A stretch of DNA of 64,000 nucleotides from Gracilariopsis chorda (Eukaryota > Rhodophyta > Florideophyceae > Gracilariales > Gracilariaceae): assembly GCA_003194525.1 (NCBI GenBank), contig NBIV01000001.1, positions 620,001 to 684,000 on the forward strand, written 5' to 3'. A program made the translations under genes and the position numbers. Below the pieces are notes generated by a model. The model was not told where the DNA came from. It ran no database searches and saw only the letters and a program-made list of their open reading frames with translations. Positions 8,706-20,250 of the stretch are shown here, one piece after another (position 1 is the first letter of the stretch; every line of letters starts with the position of its first letter).

Positions 8706-9727
8706 TGTGGACCACTCATTCTGTTTCAGAGCACAAAACCTTGCATATGGCGCTATCATCATCGTTCCGACCCGACTCATCAGTATCTTTAGTCAATTGC
8801 GGACTGTCTTCTTCACGGAGCTTTGATGAAAGCAAAGAAAGAGGTCGCTGCAGTGGATCTGAGAAACTTTCGTGAATGGAATACTGCATTGATCGATGAT
8901 ACAGAAGATCTACAAGCGAATGAACGAAAGCTTCTGTTGATCTACGATGGGTACCAGTCATATCTCTCTATATATATTCTCGAAATATTCCGAGAAGCTG
9001 GCATCATCGCTTACGCACTCCCCTTTCATACCAGTGGTACTACCCAACCGCTTGATGTTTCTGTGTTCTCTCCTTTCAAAAACAGGTTCAGAATTTTGAT
9101 AGAACAGTGCACCAAAGGGCGTCCAACATATGATCTTTACGATGAATTCGACGTTTGTCGCGTTCTCAGACGTGCGTATGAAGAAAGGTTCACAGATATG
9201 AATATTAAAGGGGGTTTCGGAAAACAAAAGTCATTCCACTGGACGAGTATTCGCTGTTCGCGCAAGCCATACCATACAGTCACGATGACCCCACAAAACT
9301 GGTTTCCGTAGATGAAATGATTAAACTGTTGCACTGTGAACGAAAAAAGAACGTGGAAGACATTTTGGGAGACGTTATGATTCACTCGCAAGGATTTCTG
9401 GATACAACTTATGGTGCGGTTGTCACGAGTGACACGGCAATGGGTTTTTTGCGGTTGCAGCATGCAGCAAAGCAGCGCGCAAAAGAACAGCAGGAAAAGA
9501 AAGACGCGGAAACTGGTGCAAATATGCAAGCGGAGAGACAGAAAAAGCGTGCTGCTCGTCAGACCTTAGAACTACACCGGGCTCTTGTTCGATCGAAAAG
9601 GTATTTTGAACCAGTAGTTGCTATACGATCACTTCAAGAACGCGCAGTGCGAGCAAAACTCCGCTTTGTAGGTGAGCACTTAGACCGCGCGGTGTGGTTG
9701 AACATCATTGATAATGGAAATTTCTGA
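8706..9727 (+). pseudogene. Pogo/Tigger-like DDE transposase relic, truncated by the gypsy insertion
   Basis: The translation carries the DDE_1 signature: KLLLIYDGYQSYLS (second catalytic Asp), then FREAGIIAYALPFHTSGTTQPLDVSVFSPFK. A basic C-terminal region rich in Lys/Arg/Glu follows. The frame begins at the gypsy LTR edge with GPLILFQ, hits a TAG at 8,790, continues from 8,823, then shifts frame near 9,215-9,232 beside homopolymers (GGGGG, AAAA) and runs on to 9,727. The N-terminal DNA-binding domain and first Asp are missing, presumably on the far side of the gypsy element. Cut-and-paste transposition is the family role; this copy cannot do it. Confidence 0.75.
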
Positions 9728-10955
9728 TGGGGCTGCATGGAAAGACTGGGGGTTTTGGTGTGCTATATCGCGCATTTAAGAGTGAATTTTATTGATAAAT
9801 GCCTTACGTACGCAATGACTTTGCAAAAAGTGTCCAACTTTTGCCCACCCGTTTTCCCAAATTAGTTCTTTATGTTTGAAGTCAGTAAATGAACGCCCTG
9901 CTTTTATAATACTGGGTCATTCTTTACAGCACTACGTAGAGTTCGAGAGGTAGTGAAGCAGATTTCAACGAGGTGCTGAACACTTAGAACGGCCTGCATG
10001 AACCCCATCCCCTTCAGCAGGAAATTCAAACTTTCCAAGTTTGAGGATACCACGCTGTACATGCCCTTTCGACTGATCAGCTCATTTGATGTGTGCTTGA
10101 TCGCTTCGACTCTATTTGACCATTTTTGGCCTATCTCACAGTTAGATTCTCTTTCAGTCATGACTACCCAACGTAGCAACCTAATGCATCTATACATGCG
10201 AAATTGAACAGCTGCAGTTGGTGCAGCTCCAGGAGCAACTTCAGTTATTCACAAACGAACTTCATCAAAGCCAAAAGCTAGAATACCAGGTTCCAAAATT
10301 ATTGAATGTAAACAGAGCACTTAGACTACCGATTAACTTGGTTCCAGCCCTGTATACTCTTTGCGTTCCTTCAGACGTCGTTTTCGATTTCCAAGAATTA
10401 TGTTCTTGAAGCTTGTAGAAGATCTAAATTTTTTCCCACAGATATAGGAACAATAGAATAATGCAGCTGGGAGGAAAAGGATTCTTCCTGAAATATAGAT
10501 TCTAGCCTGTTTACTAATACTGGGTACTGCTAGATCCTTTGGTGATCTAGATGATGGGTGTCGAATGGGAGCTACATTGTCCAAAGGTCGTTGGAAACAC
10601 AACAGGTGACGTCTTGAACAGGGAAACAGAGTGGGAGATTCTGCTGCCCAGTTGCGCGAAGGTTTTGTTCCCGCACGTTCTATCCACGAAACGCGTGGTC
10701 AACATAGAACCAATGCGCTCATTGGTCGATGGAGTGCTCAATGATCATTGAAATTTCGAACCACGGTTGCCATTCTTATTTCTATATTTGCCACGTATTA
10801 AAATCAGAAAAGCAATCACACTGTCGATATTGCAACGACAAATGGCAGTAGCAACGCTCGTATGGATGCAGAACGCGCCTTAATCGCGGTATTTTAGATT
10901 CTTTTGAGATATAGCTCTTTGCTAGATTTGCTCTGACATGGATGTGACTAGTAGT
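9728..10955. other. Unassigned stretch
   Basis: No recognisable gene, RNA or repeat. Short open frames on both strands lack family motifs and look like chance. Composition is AT-richer than the gypsy element to the left. Confidence 0.4.
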
Positions 10956-11220
10956 GGCATTCGCGGTAGAGCCCAAAGAGCAGGCTCGTGGGTGCTCGCA
11001 AGTGCTATTCCGCTTTAACCCCCTCGGCCGTGTGTGCACTGTTGTGCAAGTGCTCGTGGCGATATTGAACGGGAAGCAAGTTTCCCCCTGCCTCCCCCTT
11101 GTTGCATCCGGGGAGGGCTGAGGATTGGTTTTATAAACGAAATGTTGGCTGTGGAGGTAGCTGCGGCTATGCCAGTGACATGTAACTGAGCTGTACAGCC
11201 TGTAACACGCTAAGACAGCA
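10956..11220 (+). repeat. Dispersed repeat A, copy 1 (short form)
   Basis: It shares a first block (GTAGAGCCCAAAGAGCAGGCTC region) and a second block (AGTGCTCGTGGCGATATTGAAC, then TGGTTTT..TAAACG.A..GT.GGC, ending in GTAAC..G..TAAGAC) with 14,745-15,440. The roughly 440-bp middle part found in copies 2 and 3 is absent here. It has no coding capacity that I recognise. Its class is unknown; it may be an LTR or a non-autonomous element with an internal deletion. Confidence 0.65.
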
Positions 11221-12960
11221 AATGCCGTCTTTTGGCCCGTGCCCTATAAAATACAAATTCTTAAAATCGAGCACAGCCAAAACAATTCTATTGTCAACAA
11301 TGAATGGTGTTCTTGCGTCTACTTCACGAAACAATGCCACCGACACAGTATAGCACTTATTTTTTTCGATATTTAGCTGTATCAGCGCAGCGTGAGCGTA
11401 GCTGCTGCGAGTTTGATACATAGTCGCATAATATTGGTAGATTGATTCTGCAGCACAGCTATCAAGTTCTGCATCATGCCAAGGACAGGCAGGGAAAATT
11501 AAAAGGAAAGTTTAAGAACCTTACAGAGACTGAACCTTTTCTGGAGGAAACGGTGAAGTTAATACATGTCAAAAAGGTGAATGATGGAAGAAGCTGTTCT
11601 CAAATTTTTCTAACTACTGGAAATAATCACTTGTTTCCCAGCAATGACGTTGTTCCCAAGTCAAACCAACTTGGCTCAGAAAACACATTCATGATTCCAT
11701 CAACTCTAGTTGTTTTGAAGACAAACGTATGACGTTCCACGTACATAGCTCGAGAGAAAAATGACTAAATAACACATTTATAGGCAGTCTCTGCAGTTTC
11801 CAAGACCTTCACATCCTTTCTGTGCTCTGAATCATCTTCTTATTCTTTTAAAATTTACGTGAACTCAAGAGGAACTCAACAAGCTAATCAAATGGATCCA
11901 AAGACAGCTAATCAGTTTGCTACGAAGCGTCACGTTCTTTTGCAAATGTGTCGTTTACAATATTTGCCCGGCGCCAGATCTTCTTCATATCAAGAACACT
12001 AAGGTTCAAAAAGACGCGAAGCTTCGTAACAAACCGAAGATCTCTCTTTGCATCCATTTGATGAAAAATTGGTTCGTCACTCATTTTCCTCTCCAAAAAT
12101 GTACGTGGGACCTCATACGTTTGTCTTGGAAACACCTACAGTCGATACAATCATGGATTCGTTTACTGCGCCAAGTAGGTTCGAGTTGGAAATAACGTCA
12201 TTGTTGAGTGACAAAGTACTATCGCTGCTAGTGAGATAAAACTCGAAGACGACCTATTCGTCATTCATTGATGTCAGTAAGAGTTTTCAAATTGCAAACA
12301 CAACCTTTGCTTCTTCATGGTTTGGTCCAAATCCCTGATAGAAAGGTTCACATTTTAAATGCTCAATTTTGCAGCTTGATTCTCATATCCATAGATGGTG
12401 CTGCGGTTGAGTTGATTCCGCTAGCACTTCGTAAACAAGCGTTTCTTATTAATGGATTGGGATCAAACCTTGCTTTTTTCTTAGCACGTCAGACAGCCCA
12501 CAAACCCAAGTTTTTAGGGATGATTGCGATTTTATGGGCTGGCGCCAGACTGAGAAATCACATGCACCCCACCTCTCTGCTCTGTGGAGCTATTTTTATT
12601 CTCAATGTTACCCCTCTGTCAAAATGAATGCTTCGGATTCTCTCCCGACTCCTTCTTCCCTAGATTTCTTTTCTGATTGAGAAAGGAGGGGTACCGAATT
12701 TCTTCAGTACCTGAGAGGGGATTCAAATCCCCACAATCGTAACGGAATGTTTGTTCTTTACGAAGCTTTGACTTATCTGCAGTTGTTTTCCTTTTTCTTG
12801 GTTGGGATATCGGAAATGAAAATGAGGCTGTAGTTGACAGACGAGATCCAAAGTGGCAGAGAACACTTTTCTTAGACTGATACATTGCGTACGGAGCCTT
12901 TTGGACCTTCTTTTCCACAACTTTCTCCAGATCAGCCTTGAAATAGTGGGAGGCGGAGCT
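11221..12960. other. Unassigned stretch
   Basis: No gene recognised. Several short open frames, the longest about 119 codons at 12,268-12,627, lack known motifs. A compact set of three nested hairpins lies at 12,675-12,738 (see rejected items). Confidence 0.4.
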
Positions 12961-13620
12961 TGCAGTAGCAAACGAAGATTGCTTGTGGAGTAATACCCCT
13001 AGGTGGGAAATCCTCCCAAGGTGTTCGCAGCCTTGCTCTCTTGTAAGATAGGCGCAGTGACAGGGCTCTCCGTACCACCCAGTGTTTGGGTGTAAAACCG
13101 AGGTGGCTTCCGCCTATACCGACGGAGATGATACCGAGAATCTGGTTACCAGCTGTTCAACGTAGTGCACAGGTTCGTGTGAGCGGTGTTCTAGTCGATG
13201 GAGAATCCAGAAAGGGAAAAGGGAAAAAGGGGAGAAACCAAGAGAGAAGGTACAACCCGGCGGGGCGTGCGGAAATCCGAGAAAGACCCGGCGTTGGGGG
13301 TTGTTGCTTGTTCAGCCAGCACGGCAAAACTCAATACTGAGTCGAATGGCTATCTGTTCCCACAATTCAAAGTAACCAAAACGATAAGAAAGTGAACACT
13401 GGGCGAGCCCACAGTGTAAGATAGAGGAGCGGTCCATAGTGATCCTGCGCGGGTGATTTTACCGAGATCGAATGCGGTGAAATCCCAGCAGGAGTTGGTC
13501 ACTTCGCGCAGGTGATAAACTCAGAGCTGAGTCACAGCTTGTCTTTACTTCAGGGTGAAACAGCAAGGCCGTCCTCCCTTAAGTACAATAGGCTCACAAT
13601 AAACTAAGAATATTACTACT
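12961..13620 (-). repeat. Gypsy-family LTR, minus orientation, right boundary uncertain
   Basis: The left edge TGCAGTAGCAAAC resembles the LTR end TGTAGTGCAAAC of copy 1. The block CCAAGGTGTTCGCAGCCTTGCTCTC, then GTGACAGGGCTCT, matches the same order in the inverted solo LTR (GCCTTGCTCTC, GTGACAGAGCCCTCT) and in copy 1 (CAAGGTGTTCAAGCTTGCTCTC). No gag or primer site adjoins it on the internal side, so it is a solo or truncated LTR. It diverges strongly past about 13,300 and I cannot place the outer edge. Confidence 0.6.
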
Positions 13621-14052
13621 GTAGTGTGCAACACTTGTGGTCCACACTCTTGTGTCACTTAGTGGCACTGCCTGCGACGGCGCAACACGAAACGTGTGAA
13701 TCATGCCAACGAGGAATAATATCCGTACGCATGCCACGCGTCCATCTGTTCCAGATACCACAGAAATCACCCACGAAGATTCCAAAAATACCAATTAAGA
13801 TTCACATCGAATTTCGCCCAGTATTACTGAGGGTCCACTCATACCTGAGTTGAATCGATGCCAAGTCGGAATTGAATCATTTATGATGCACTTCGCTTAG
13901 ATGGTACGTGCTCACGCATTGCTCTACATTGCGGATAACAGCTATGGTGTCAGCTGAGTTCTATTGACAGCGAGAAATAGGCTGCACGAGCATTTTTGTC
14001 GGTAGATGGATATGCGAGACAAATCGTAGTCACTGAAGCCTTTCAAAGCTTC
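13621..14052. other. Unassigned stretch
   Basis: Nothing recognisable apart from a possible continuation of the diverged LTR on the left. Confidence 0.3.
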
Positions 14053-14643
14053 TCAGATACTTTGGAAATTATTCCTTTCGTAGATTGGACTTTTGAATTT
14101 GTAAACGTTGCCCATCCTTTTTTTTGCGTAGCAAATGAGGCTTCCCGAGCATCTCTTCGGGCTGCTACGATATTTTCTTGATTTCACCTCATCCAAGGCA
14201 ATAAGCTGCAGCTTTTCTTTTGTCGAAGCCTCTTGGCTTTCCGAAGCTTTGTTTAGCAGCGTTACTGTCAAGATTTCATCGACCTGCAAAGACGAAGAAA
14301 GACCTCCATGCATCAGAGGGTCTGCAGCAAGCTCTCAGGACCGGGATACAAAGCCGGTAAGAGATTTTTCTGTTCCACGATGGCAATTCATCACTCTGTT
14401 AAATAAAGTGATGGGGTGGGAGGCGACAGCAATCGAATGGTCCACCTCAACTAGTTCCATGGACTGGCGAATGGCGTCCAATTGATAATCTTGCTTGTAG
14501 TCTATAAGTCCTTTTGACTGGTTCTCATCAACGATTGATTTCCGTTGTAGAGCCCAGTCGTATAGTTGTGGACCAGACTTTGCGAACACGGTCTTGTAGT
14601 TACGGTCACTACCACTTCCAGTGGCAGCAGAAATCTTGCCGAC
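14053..14643 (-). pseudogene. Decayed reading frame of unknown family
   Basis: One minus-strand frame stays open for about 195 codons except for a single TGA at 14,337-14,335. It includes the segment QLYDWALQRKSIVDENQSKG and a following acidic, helix-prone stretch. No family is recognised. It has a normal protein-like composition, unlike most chance frames nearby, but no ATG at the head. It could be an exon or gag fragment left behind by transposition. Confidence 0.3.
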
Positions 14644-14744
14644 TCATGGCGAATCATTGTGACGCCATTCCAGTAAATACTTCGTAAGATCAAAAGGAGG
14701 TTGGTGGGTTGGATTTGAGGAGCATACTTGGGATAGCCCTATAA

Positions 14745-15440
14745 CTATTCGCGGTATTTGCACGCAGAGCCCAAATAGCGGGCTCATGTATGGCCGTTGG
14801 TTCTTAGGAGAAACTTTTGCACTTTGAAAAGTGCAGTGGAAGTGCAATATTCAAAGGTGTCACACTTCACTTGCCTTCAAGGAAGACGCCGTATATCCTC
14901 CAAATAAACACCTCCGGCACAAAAACTTGCAATCTTTTCTATTTTTGGAAGTGCCGCGGATTTCAAATGGAGTATGGCTGCTTTCAAAAGATTGCAGTGG
15001 TAGTGCAAATCGAATGCAAAGTGTATCGCCAGCAGTCCATCTGCCTACCTCTTGCGTTTCTGCGAATTTTTATTTGAACAGCTCTTATCTGGGCCAGAGG
15101 CAGAGATTCCAACACCTCCGCATGGCCTCCCTTTTCCTTCCGTGCATCCTCCAAAACAGCGATGCACGTTCCAAATGCACTCCTATTATTCCAAAAAATT
15201 TTCTAGAGAGGTGCTGTTCCACGTTAACTCCTTCAGTCGTTAGAAAAATGTTGCTTCAGTGCTCGTGGCGATATTGAACTGGAAGCAAGTATCCTCTCTC
15301 CCTCCCTCCCGTTTCGTACGAGGGAGACCAAGGACTGGTTTTTGTAAACGCAGTGTCGGCAGTGGAGCTATCTCTGGCTACGATAGTGACACGTAACTGA
15401 GCTTTACAGGTAGTAACAGTGTAAGACAACACAGTAACAA
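14745..15440 (+). repeat. Dispersed repeat A, copy 2 (long form)
   Basis: It contains all three blocks of the repeat: the GCAGAGCCCAAATAGCGGGCTC block (shared with copy 1), a middle block about 14,815-15,240 (shared with copy 3 in inverted orientation), and the AGTGCTCGTGGCGATATTGAAC block (shared with copy 1). The middle block repeats TTTGCACTTT/AGTGCAAT motifs, which resemble clustered regulatory half-sites. There is no coding signal that survives comparison. Confidence 0.7.
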
Positions 15441-16364
15441 TCCTGAGTGTGTTCCCCATTCCAAGACTGAGGGGACATAATCAGAGTGCTACTCCAGACT
15501 GAGCACACGAGCGACACGTTCATTCTGTGAGTAAAACCACTGCCTCCTTTGCTTACTTGGTGCTCTTTGTTTGATGGCTTATTAATCTGGTGGATAGCTA
15601 TTATACAGCAATGCTTGGAGTTTCGAGGAAATTCAATGCAGCAAAATTCAATTGAATATTTGACAGTCCTGGGTTCTTGCATTGCATTTCAGTTCGGACT
15701 TGGCTTTAGTTTTGAATTTGTTGACGAAAAGTTCTGAAAGGGTCACAGTAGAGTAGTTTTGTTAGTATGTCCACAATATGCTTGCTGACATACTAAATAA
15801 ACCACAAAGTAGGTATTCTTTGCCGTTTGATAGTTTCAATGGCAATCTAATGCTTCTAACGATGATATCGGATGCCTATGCGTTTGTGGCGGTTCGTTGG
15901 TGCCTGATTTGATGCCAGGAGCATAGCGCAGTGGTTTTCAATGTAATGAAGAGTACGTTTCTGCCTAAAGCTATCTGCTTCCGGGGGTCTGCAAAGCCAT
16001 GATTGTTTCACTTTGCTTTCGTCGCGCCAGTCTATTCTGCCTCTGTTGTGAAGAACGCGATAATTTGTTAGCTATATGGAAACAAATGATACTGGCGTGC
16101 GTTCAATTTTTTGGATGTTACTATTGATTTTTATGCTGTTATTTATAATTTCGTGAAGTCCACTTTACTGTAGGCATACAATTGGGGTTGTGAAGTGTGT
16201 ATCTGGTTCAATTTGATTATAATAAAGTGATTTTGCCTCGCTTTATGTATCATAGTAGCGCATTTAGTGTTTCCTAATGGTGCTTTTGACGTGCTGCAAT
16301 GTGTTGAGCGAGACAGTTCGGGGCGTAGGTGAGATCTGTTCTAGTGCTATCGGTGATGTAACGT
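15441..16364. other. Unassigned stretch
   Basis: No gene or repeat recognised; AT-rich with only short frames. Confidence 0.4.
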
Positions 16365-16595
16365 ATGTTCTGGAGTATGCATATGGATTTTGCGTGGTTT
16401 TCTGGGGTTCGGGAAGGTTATGATCGGCGGCTTATCGACGGCCGTGAGTGTGCTATATGGCATAAGGGCCAGATTGCATTCGGAAATATTGGTTTGTTGA
16501 TGAATGGCGGCTATTGCCTCTCCTTGAAAGACGTGAATGAAGCCGTCGTTGTTGTCCTGTATGTTCCAATTTTGGAAGTGCGTCGTTTCTCATGA
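16365..16595 (+). pseudogene. Copia relic: end of protease / pre-integrase region
   Basis: The translation has IWHKGQIAFGNIGLLM, then VVLYVPILEVRRFS. This is the Copia pattern in which an H/G-K-G-x-V strand is followed by L-x-x-VLYVP-x-L-x-x-N-L-S between protease and the integrase zinc region. The flanks are decayed and the fragment is short. It overlaps an opposite-strand reverse-transcriptase fragment, suggesting rearrangement of a Copia copy. Confidence 0.4.
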
Positions 16596-16790
16596 GCGTT
16601 TGATTTTTTGCATTTCAGAAGTGGCTTGTAGATCTCATCCAAGAGCTCGATAATGGTAGCTATAACCATGAAATCATCCATGTTCATTTTGACCACTATG
16701 AATTCGTGTTCTGTCACTTTCAGGTATAGAAAGAGGTCAATTTCTGATGGCGTGAAATTCATGTGTGTAAGGAATATACGAAAGTAGCGT
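16511..16790 (-). pseudogene. Copia relic: reverse transcriptase fragment
   Basis: The minus-strand frame reads YFRIFLTHMNFTPSEIDLFL and then EFIVVKMNMDDFMVIATIIELLDEI. It matches the Copia RT pattern GF..S..D..LY.K....F....YVDD..I....E.I.EL, with MDD in place of VDD. It is about 90 codons and flanked by stops. Confidence 0.5.
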
Positions 16791-18649
16791 AATGCGTTAT
16801 TCCAGAGACCAGCCTCTATCAGTAGAGCTAACAGCAGGCAGAACCTAGCAGAAGGAGCCTAGCAAGCTTAGAATAGTACGAATCCCGAGGTCCATTCTAT
16901 GCTTTCAACGAACGTACGACTAGTAGGCGATGCCTACAGCTCCCAAACAAATAAGCTTCTAATAGATGTACAACCAACGTTTCGGGCCCGACACAAGACA
17001 TATTGGTCGACCGAAAACGTCGCGTGGCGACAGAGACCGTGGGCACAGCCCCGAGATTGTACTAGTGCCTGGACGAGGGTCTACGCTTGCGTCGTGTACG
17101 ACGCTTCGACCAAACACTCAACGGAGGGCAAATGGAGAGCAGGGTATTCCTGAGATTGCGCCAGATCCCAGACGTGTACGTATGCAACGGCTACGCCATC
17201 TGGCACGAAAAGTGAGTGATGCTCAGAAAAGGGGGTTGGCGTCCACACCCAAGTGTTGTGGTCGACACAATAGGTAAGCTGTGTACTCAGACGGCAGGGT
17301 TGCTAGTAGCTCAACGGGTTAAGCGACAGTGCAACGTGCATTACTAGTAGCCGAAGGCCTTTAGTGACGAGGACTGAACAGGTCATACCCAGCGAGTGTT
17401 GGTCAGGAGGTGGATCTCGACTATAGTCACGCAGGGTATAATCTGTATTGTCGCCTTCGACACGGCAATAGGTCCGGAGGACTTTTGTTGCAATACCAGG
17501 ACTCGAGTTCTGAAGCTACCGAGAGTCCGGTGGACATTATTTAGAAGCTGGAGCGTGAGCTCGGCATACTAATATCGCCAGCCACTACGACAGCTTTCTT
17601 AGAGTTATTCCACTATACTAAGTAAAGGAAATAACTGAATAAGTTTACACGCACCCCCTGCTGCAGTTTCCCAAGGGCCAGTGCCACACGTGGACCCGCC
17701 ACGTTCGATTGGCGCCTAGTCCAGGGCGACTAGGCTTCCAAAGACAGAACATTTCTGGGCACCGCCTTCTTAATTAACAGTGCCCTGCACCGTTACGGCC
17801 AGGCCTCCGGACTCAATGTAACGGCCATGAAACTGCTAGACAGCGAAAGGCGTTGCTGCAGTAGTAGGCTGCTGGGATGGAGCCGTATAGATTCCCATGC
17901 AGCAGTCCATATTTACCTGGATGTTTGTATGTTCCGTTGAAAAGCGGCATCTGTTATACATACACTGATCGCTCGGTTTGTTTTGCTTCGTGTTCGTATG
18001 CCGAAGCTAGGTACAGATCTCCTAGCAGTATTCATTTCTGAACGTGGAGTGCTAAGACCATGCGCTGATTTGTTCTCTGCACAGTGTACCTGGCCATATT
18101 TTGTAGATTCTGTTCATTTCCAAGTTTTATAAGATTACCAAGAGAGCAGCATCTTGGCTTTTGCATGCAGATAGAGTTGTTCGCTGCTATTTTGTAACTA
18201 TTAGGCATCATCAATAATATGATGGCTTCTTTTGGAGGGACGAAGTTACTATAAAATCGTTGGATGCTGTTGTGTTGCGTTATTTGGCACCTCTGAATCC
18301 TGAGCGTGTTGCCAGTGGCTGGCGTTTGGGTATAGGGGTGCCTGCTGGAGGCTGATTGGGTGTTAACTATCTATATGAATGTGGGTGAGTATGGTGCGTT
18401 TGCTCTTTGCACGAGCCCTGGGGGCCTTGGTTGTGATTACTGTGGGGTAAGTGTGCTCGTGGTATGGGTGGAAGCTGATCAATCATATTGGTTGATTCTG
18501 CTGCGTCCTCAGATTGTGTAAGATTATGTGTGAGAGGGAGGTGCGATACACGTATCGTACGATGTCGTTCCGGGACTGAAGCTTCGTCTTCGGTGCATAT
18601 CACTGTACTGTGCCTAACTGCCCAAAGGTGAAAATGTGTTTGATTATTG
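16791..18649. other. Unassigned stretch, possibly including the 5' end of gypsy copy 3
   Basis: No gene is seen. The 5' LTR of the decayed gypsy copy 3 should lie in the right half but neither its TGTRGTGCAA end nor the TCTCCCGACC primer site is recognisable. A GC-rich island at 17,640-17,830 differs from its surroundings. Confidence 0.35.
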
Positions 18650-18939
18650 GTGTTGTGAGTTACCACTTTCTGCTTGGGGTAGTATCTCTTTCTGAATAGT
18701 GCACGACGTTATATTTTGTGTTGCATCTCGTGCTGCATCCTCAAAGAAGGTACCATGCGGATTTGCTGTATCAAAAAGCGCCCTGGCTTCCTCCATAATT
18801 GTTCAGTTAAATCGTTTCGCAATGGGGTTTTCTTGGGTTTGTTGTACTGTGCGTAGGCCCTCGTTTGCGTCTGTACCACAGGCTATAACCTTTGTGGTAT
18901 CACCCCCAGTGGTAGAAGCCCCGTCTGTATATCACGTTC

Positions 18940-20250
18940 ATGTGGCCGCAGCTGCGTTTGCTCGACTGGAGGCAACAATCCATATCTTCCACGTTGGTCA
19001 TGTGTCTCTCCTCCAAGAGGTGAACAAACTGCGTCAAAAAGGTGAAAATGCCCTAGTTTGGGATGTTCCAGGAGATTTCCGACTCTTACGTTGAGACGAG
19101 AAGTCCATTTTAGAATTTTTGTGTTCCCTAATTATCTTTACCAAGCACTACAAGTTTTTTTTGACGATGTCCACGTGGCTCTGGAAAGTAAACAAGTTCA
19201 TCTAGATACGTTGAACGCGACCGTCCGTACGGATATAGAAGTGCCCACGGAAGTGGAAAACGAGGTCATATCTATAGAATCGATCAGCTGCTCGCACAAA
19301 CAACGGGCTTCTGAATCCAAGAAAGAAGTTCACTACGTTGACTCAGATTCGTCATAGTCAGACATTGATCCCCGCCCCACAGATTTTTCGTCGATTCATC
19401 CGATTCTCATAACGAACGGAAGAATTATCGTGCTAAGAGCTTTAAAGTGACTTATAATACTCAGGAATGTTTTGGTCTCGTGAGAAAATTAGATGCTACC
19501 TGGGATAGGAAGAGTTGAAACATACAAATCTGCGGTACAGGAGCCTGTTATATTATCCTTATTATCGATTAGATGATTCCTAGTCTACTCGTTCAGCATA
19601 AAGCATTTTAAAAGTGAAGGATTCCATCAAACGCGTTAATATTAATATTCAATCCAGTCATTTCTCAGGAGAAGATCCAATTCCGACGGCTGACTTCCTA
19701 AACAGGTTTCTTCAGGAAGCTAATATACTATGCATGAGTGAAGCTCAGGCGTTTCTTGCCTTACCGCATTTCTGAACTGGCATGGCTGAAGATCAGTTCA
19801 ATTCTGTTCGACGAACCTCGAAATCCTTGAAAGAACGAGTAAACTGCTGGCATGAAGGAGTTCTAATATCTTCTCAAGTCATACCCTACAGCAGACGCAA
19901 TCCTTTCAGTGATACGCACTCTACGCCATACGAAACAAAAGTCTGTTGAAACCAAAACGCTCCATGCAGCCGGCTTGAATAAAGCGTTTTACCAGTTAGG
20001 TAATGCTTAATTCGCATAAGATCACTGCACTATATTCGTTAATGGACTGGATCCAGCGATACGAGCGCTTGTCGCTCGAATCCGTGAAGATAAATGCAGA
20101 TATCCCTCCTTACGCTCGTGGCGTATGAAGATTGGGAAACTCACCGTGTATGGATTCAACCAAAGATTCAGAGGGTGAGAGCTCCTTTATTGAAGAAGTG
20201 ATCACAATCGATTTCAGTGCTCCGGGGCAAGACTTTAAACGCGAATGTGG
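18940..20250 (+). pseudogene. Gypsy gag relic (copy 3)
   Basis: The decayed gag keeps the leucine-rich helix at about 18,960-19,050, a Lys/Ser tract ending at 19,357, and the capsid block SSHFSGEDPIPTADFLNRF about 19,655-19,770 ending at a TGA. Beyond it EDQFNSVRRTSKS matches copy 1 EDQFNSVRGSTRA. The zinc knuckle is not found. Confidence 0.7.

Noticed and set aside
12268..12627. 119-codon plus-strand frame as a membrane protein gene
   Set aside because: No motif, no conserved neighbour and no clear membrane helix pattern; chance frame in AT-rich DNA.
12675..12738. tRNA-like set of hairpins (GATTG/CAATC outer stem, GGTAC/GTACC stem, GGGGATTCAAATCCCC arm)
   Set aside because: Only 64 bases, no D arm, a 12-base middle loop and no CCA-ready acceptor; probably chance inverted repeats.
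17305..17370. D-arm-like TAGCTCAACGGGTTAAGC suggesting a tRNA gene
   Set aside because: No anticodon stem or T arm follows at the right spacing.
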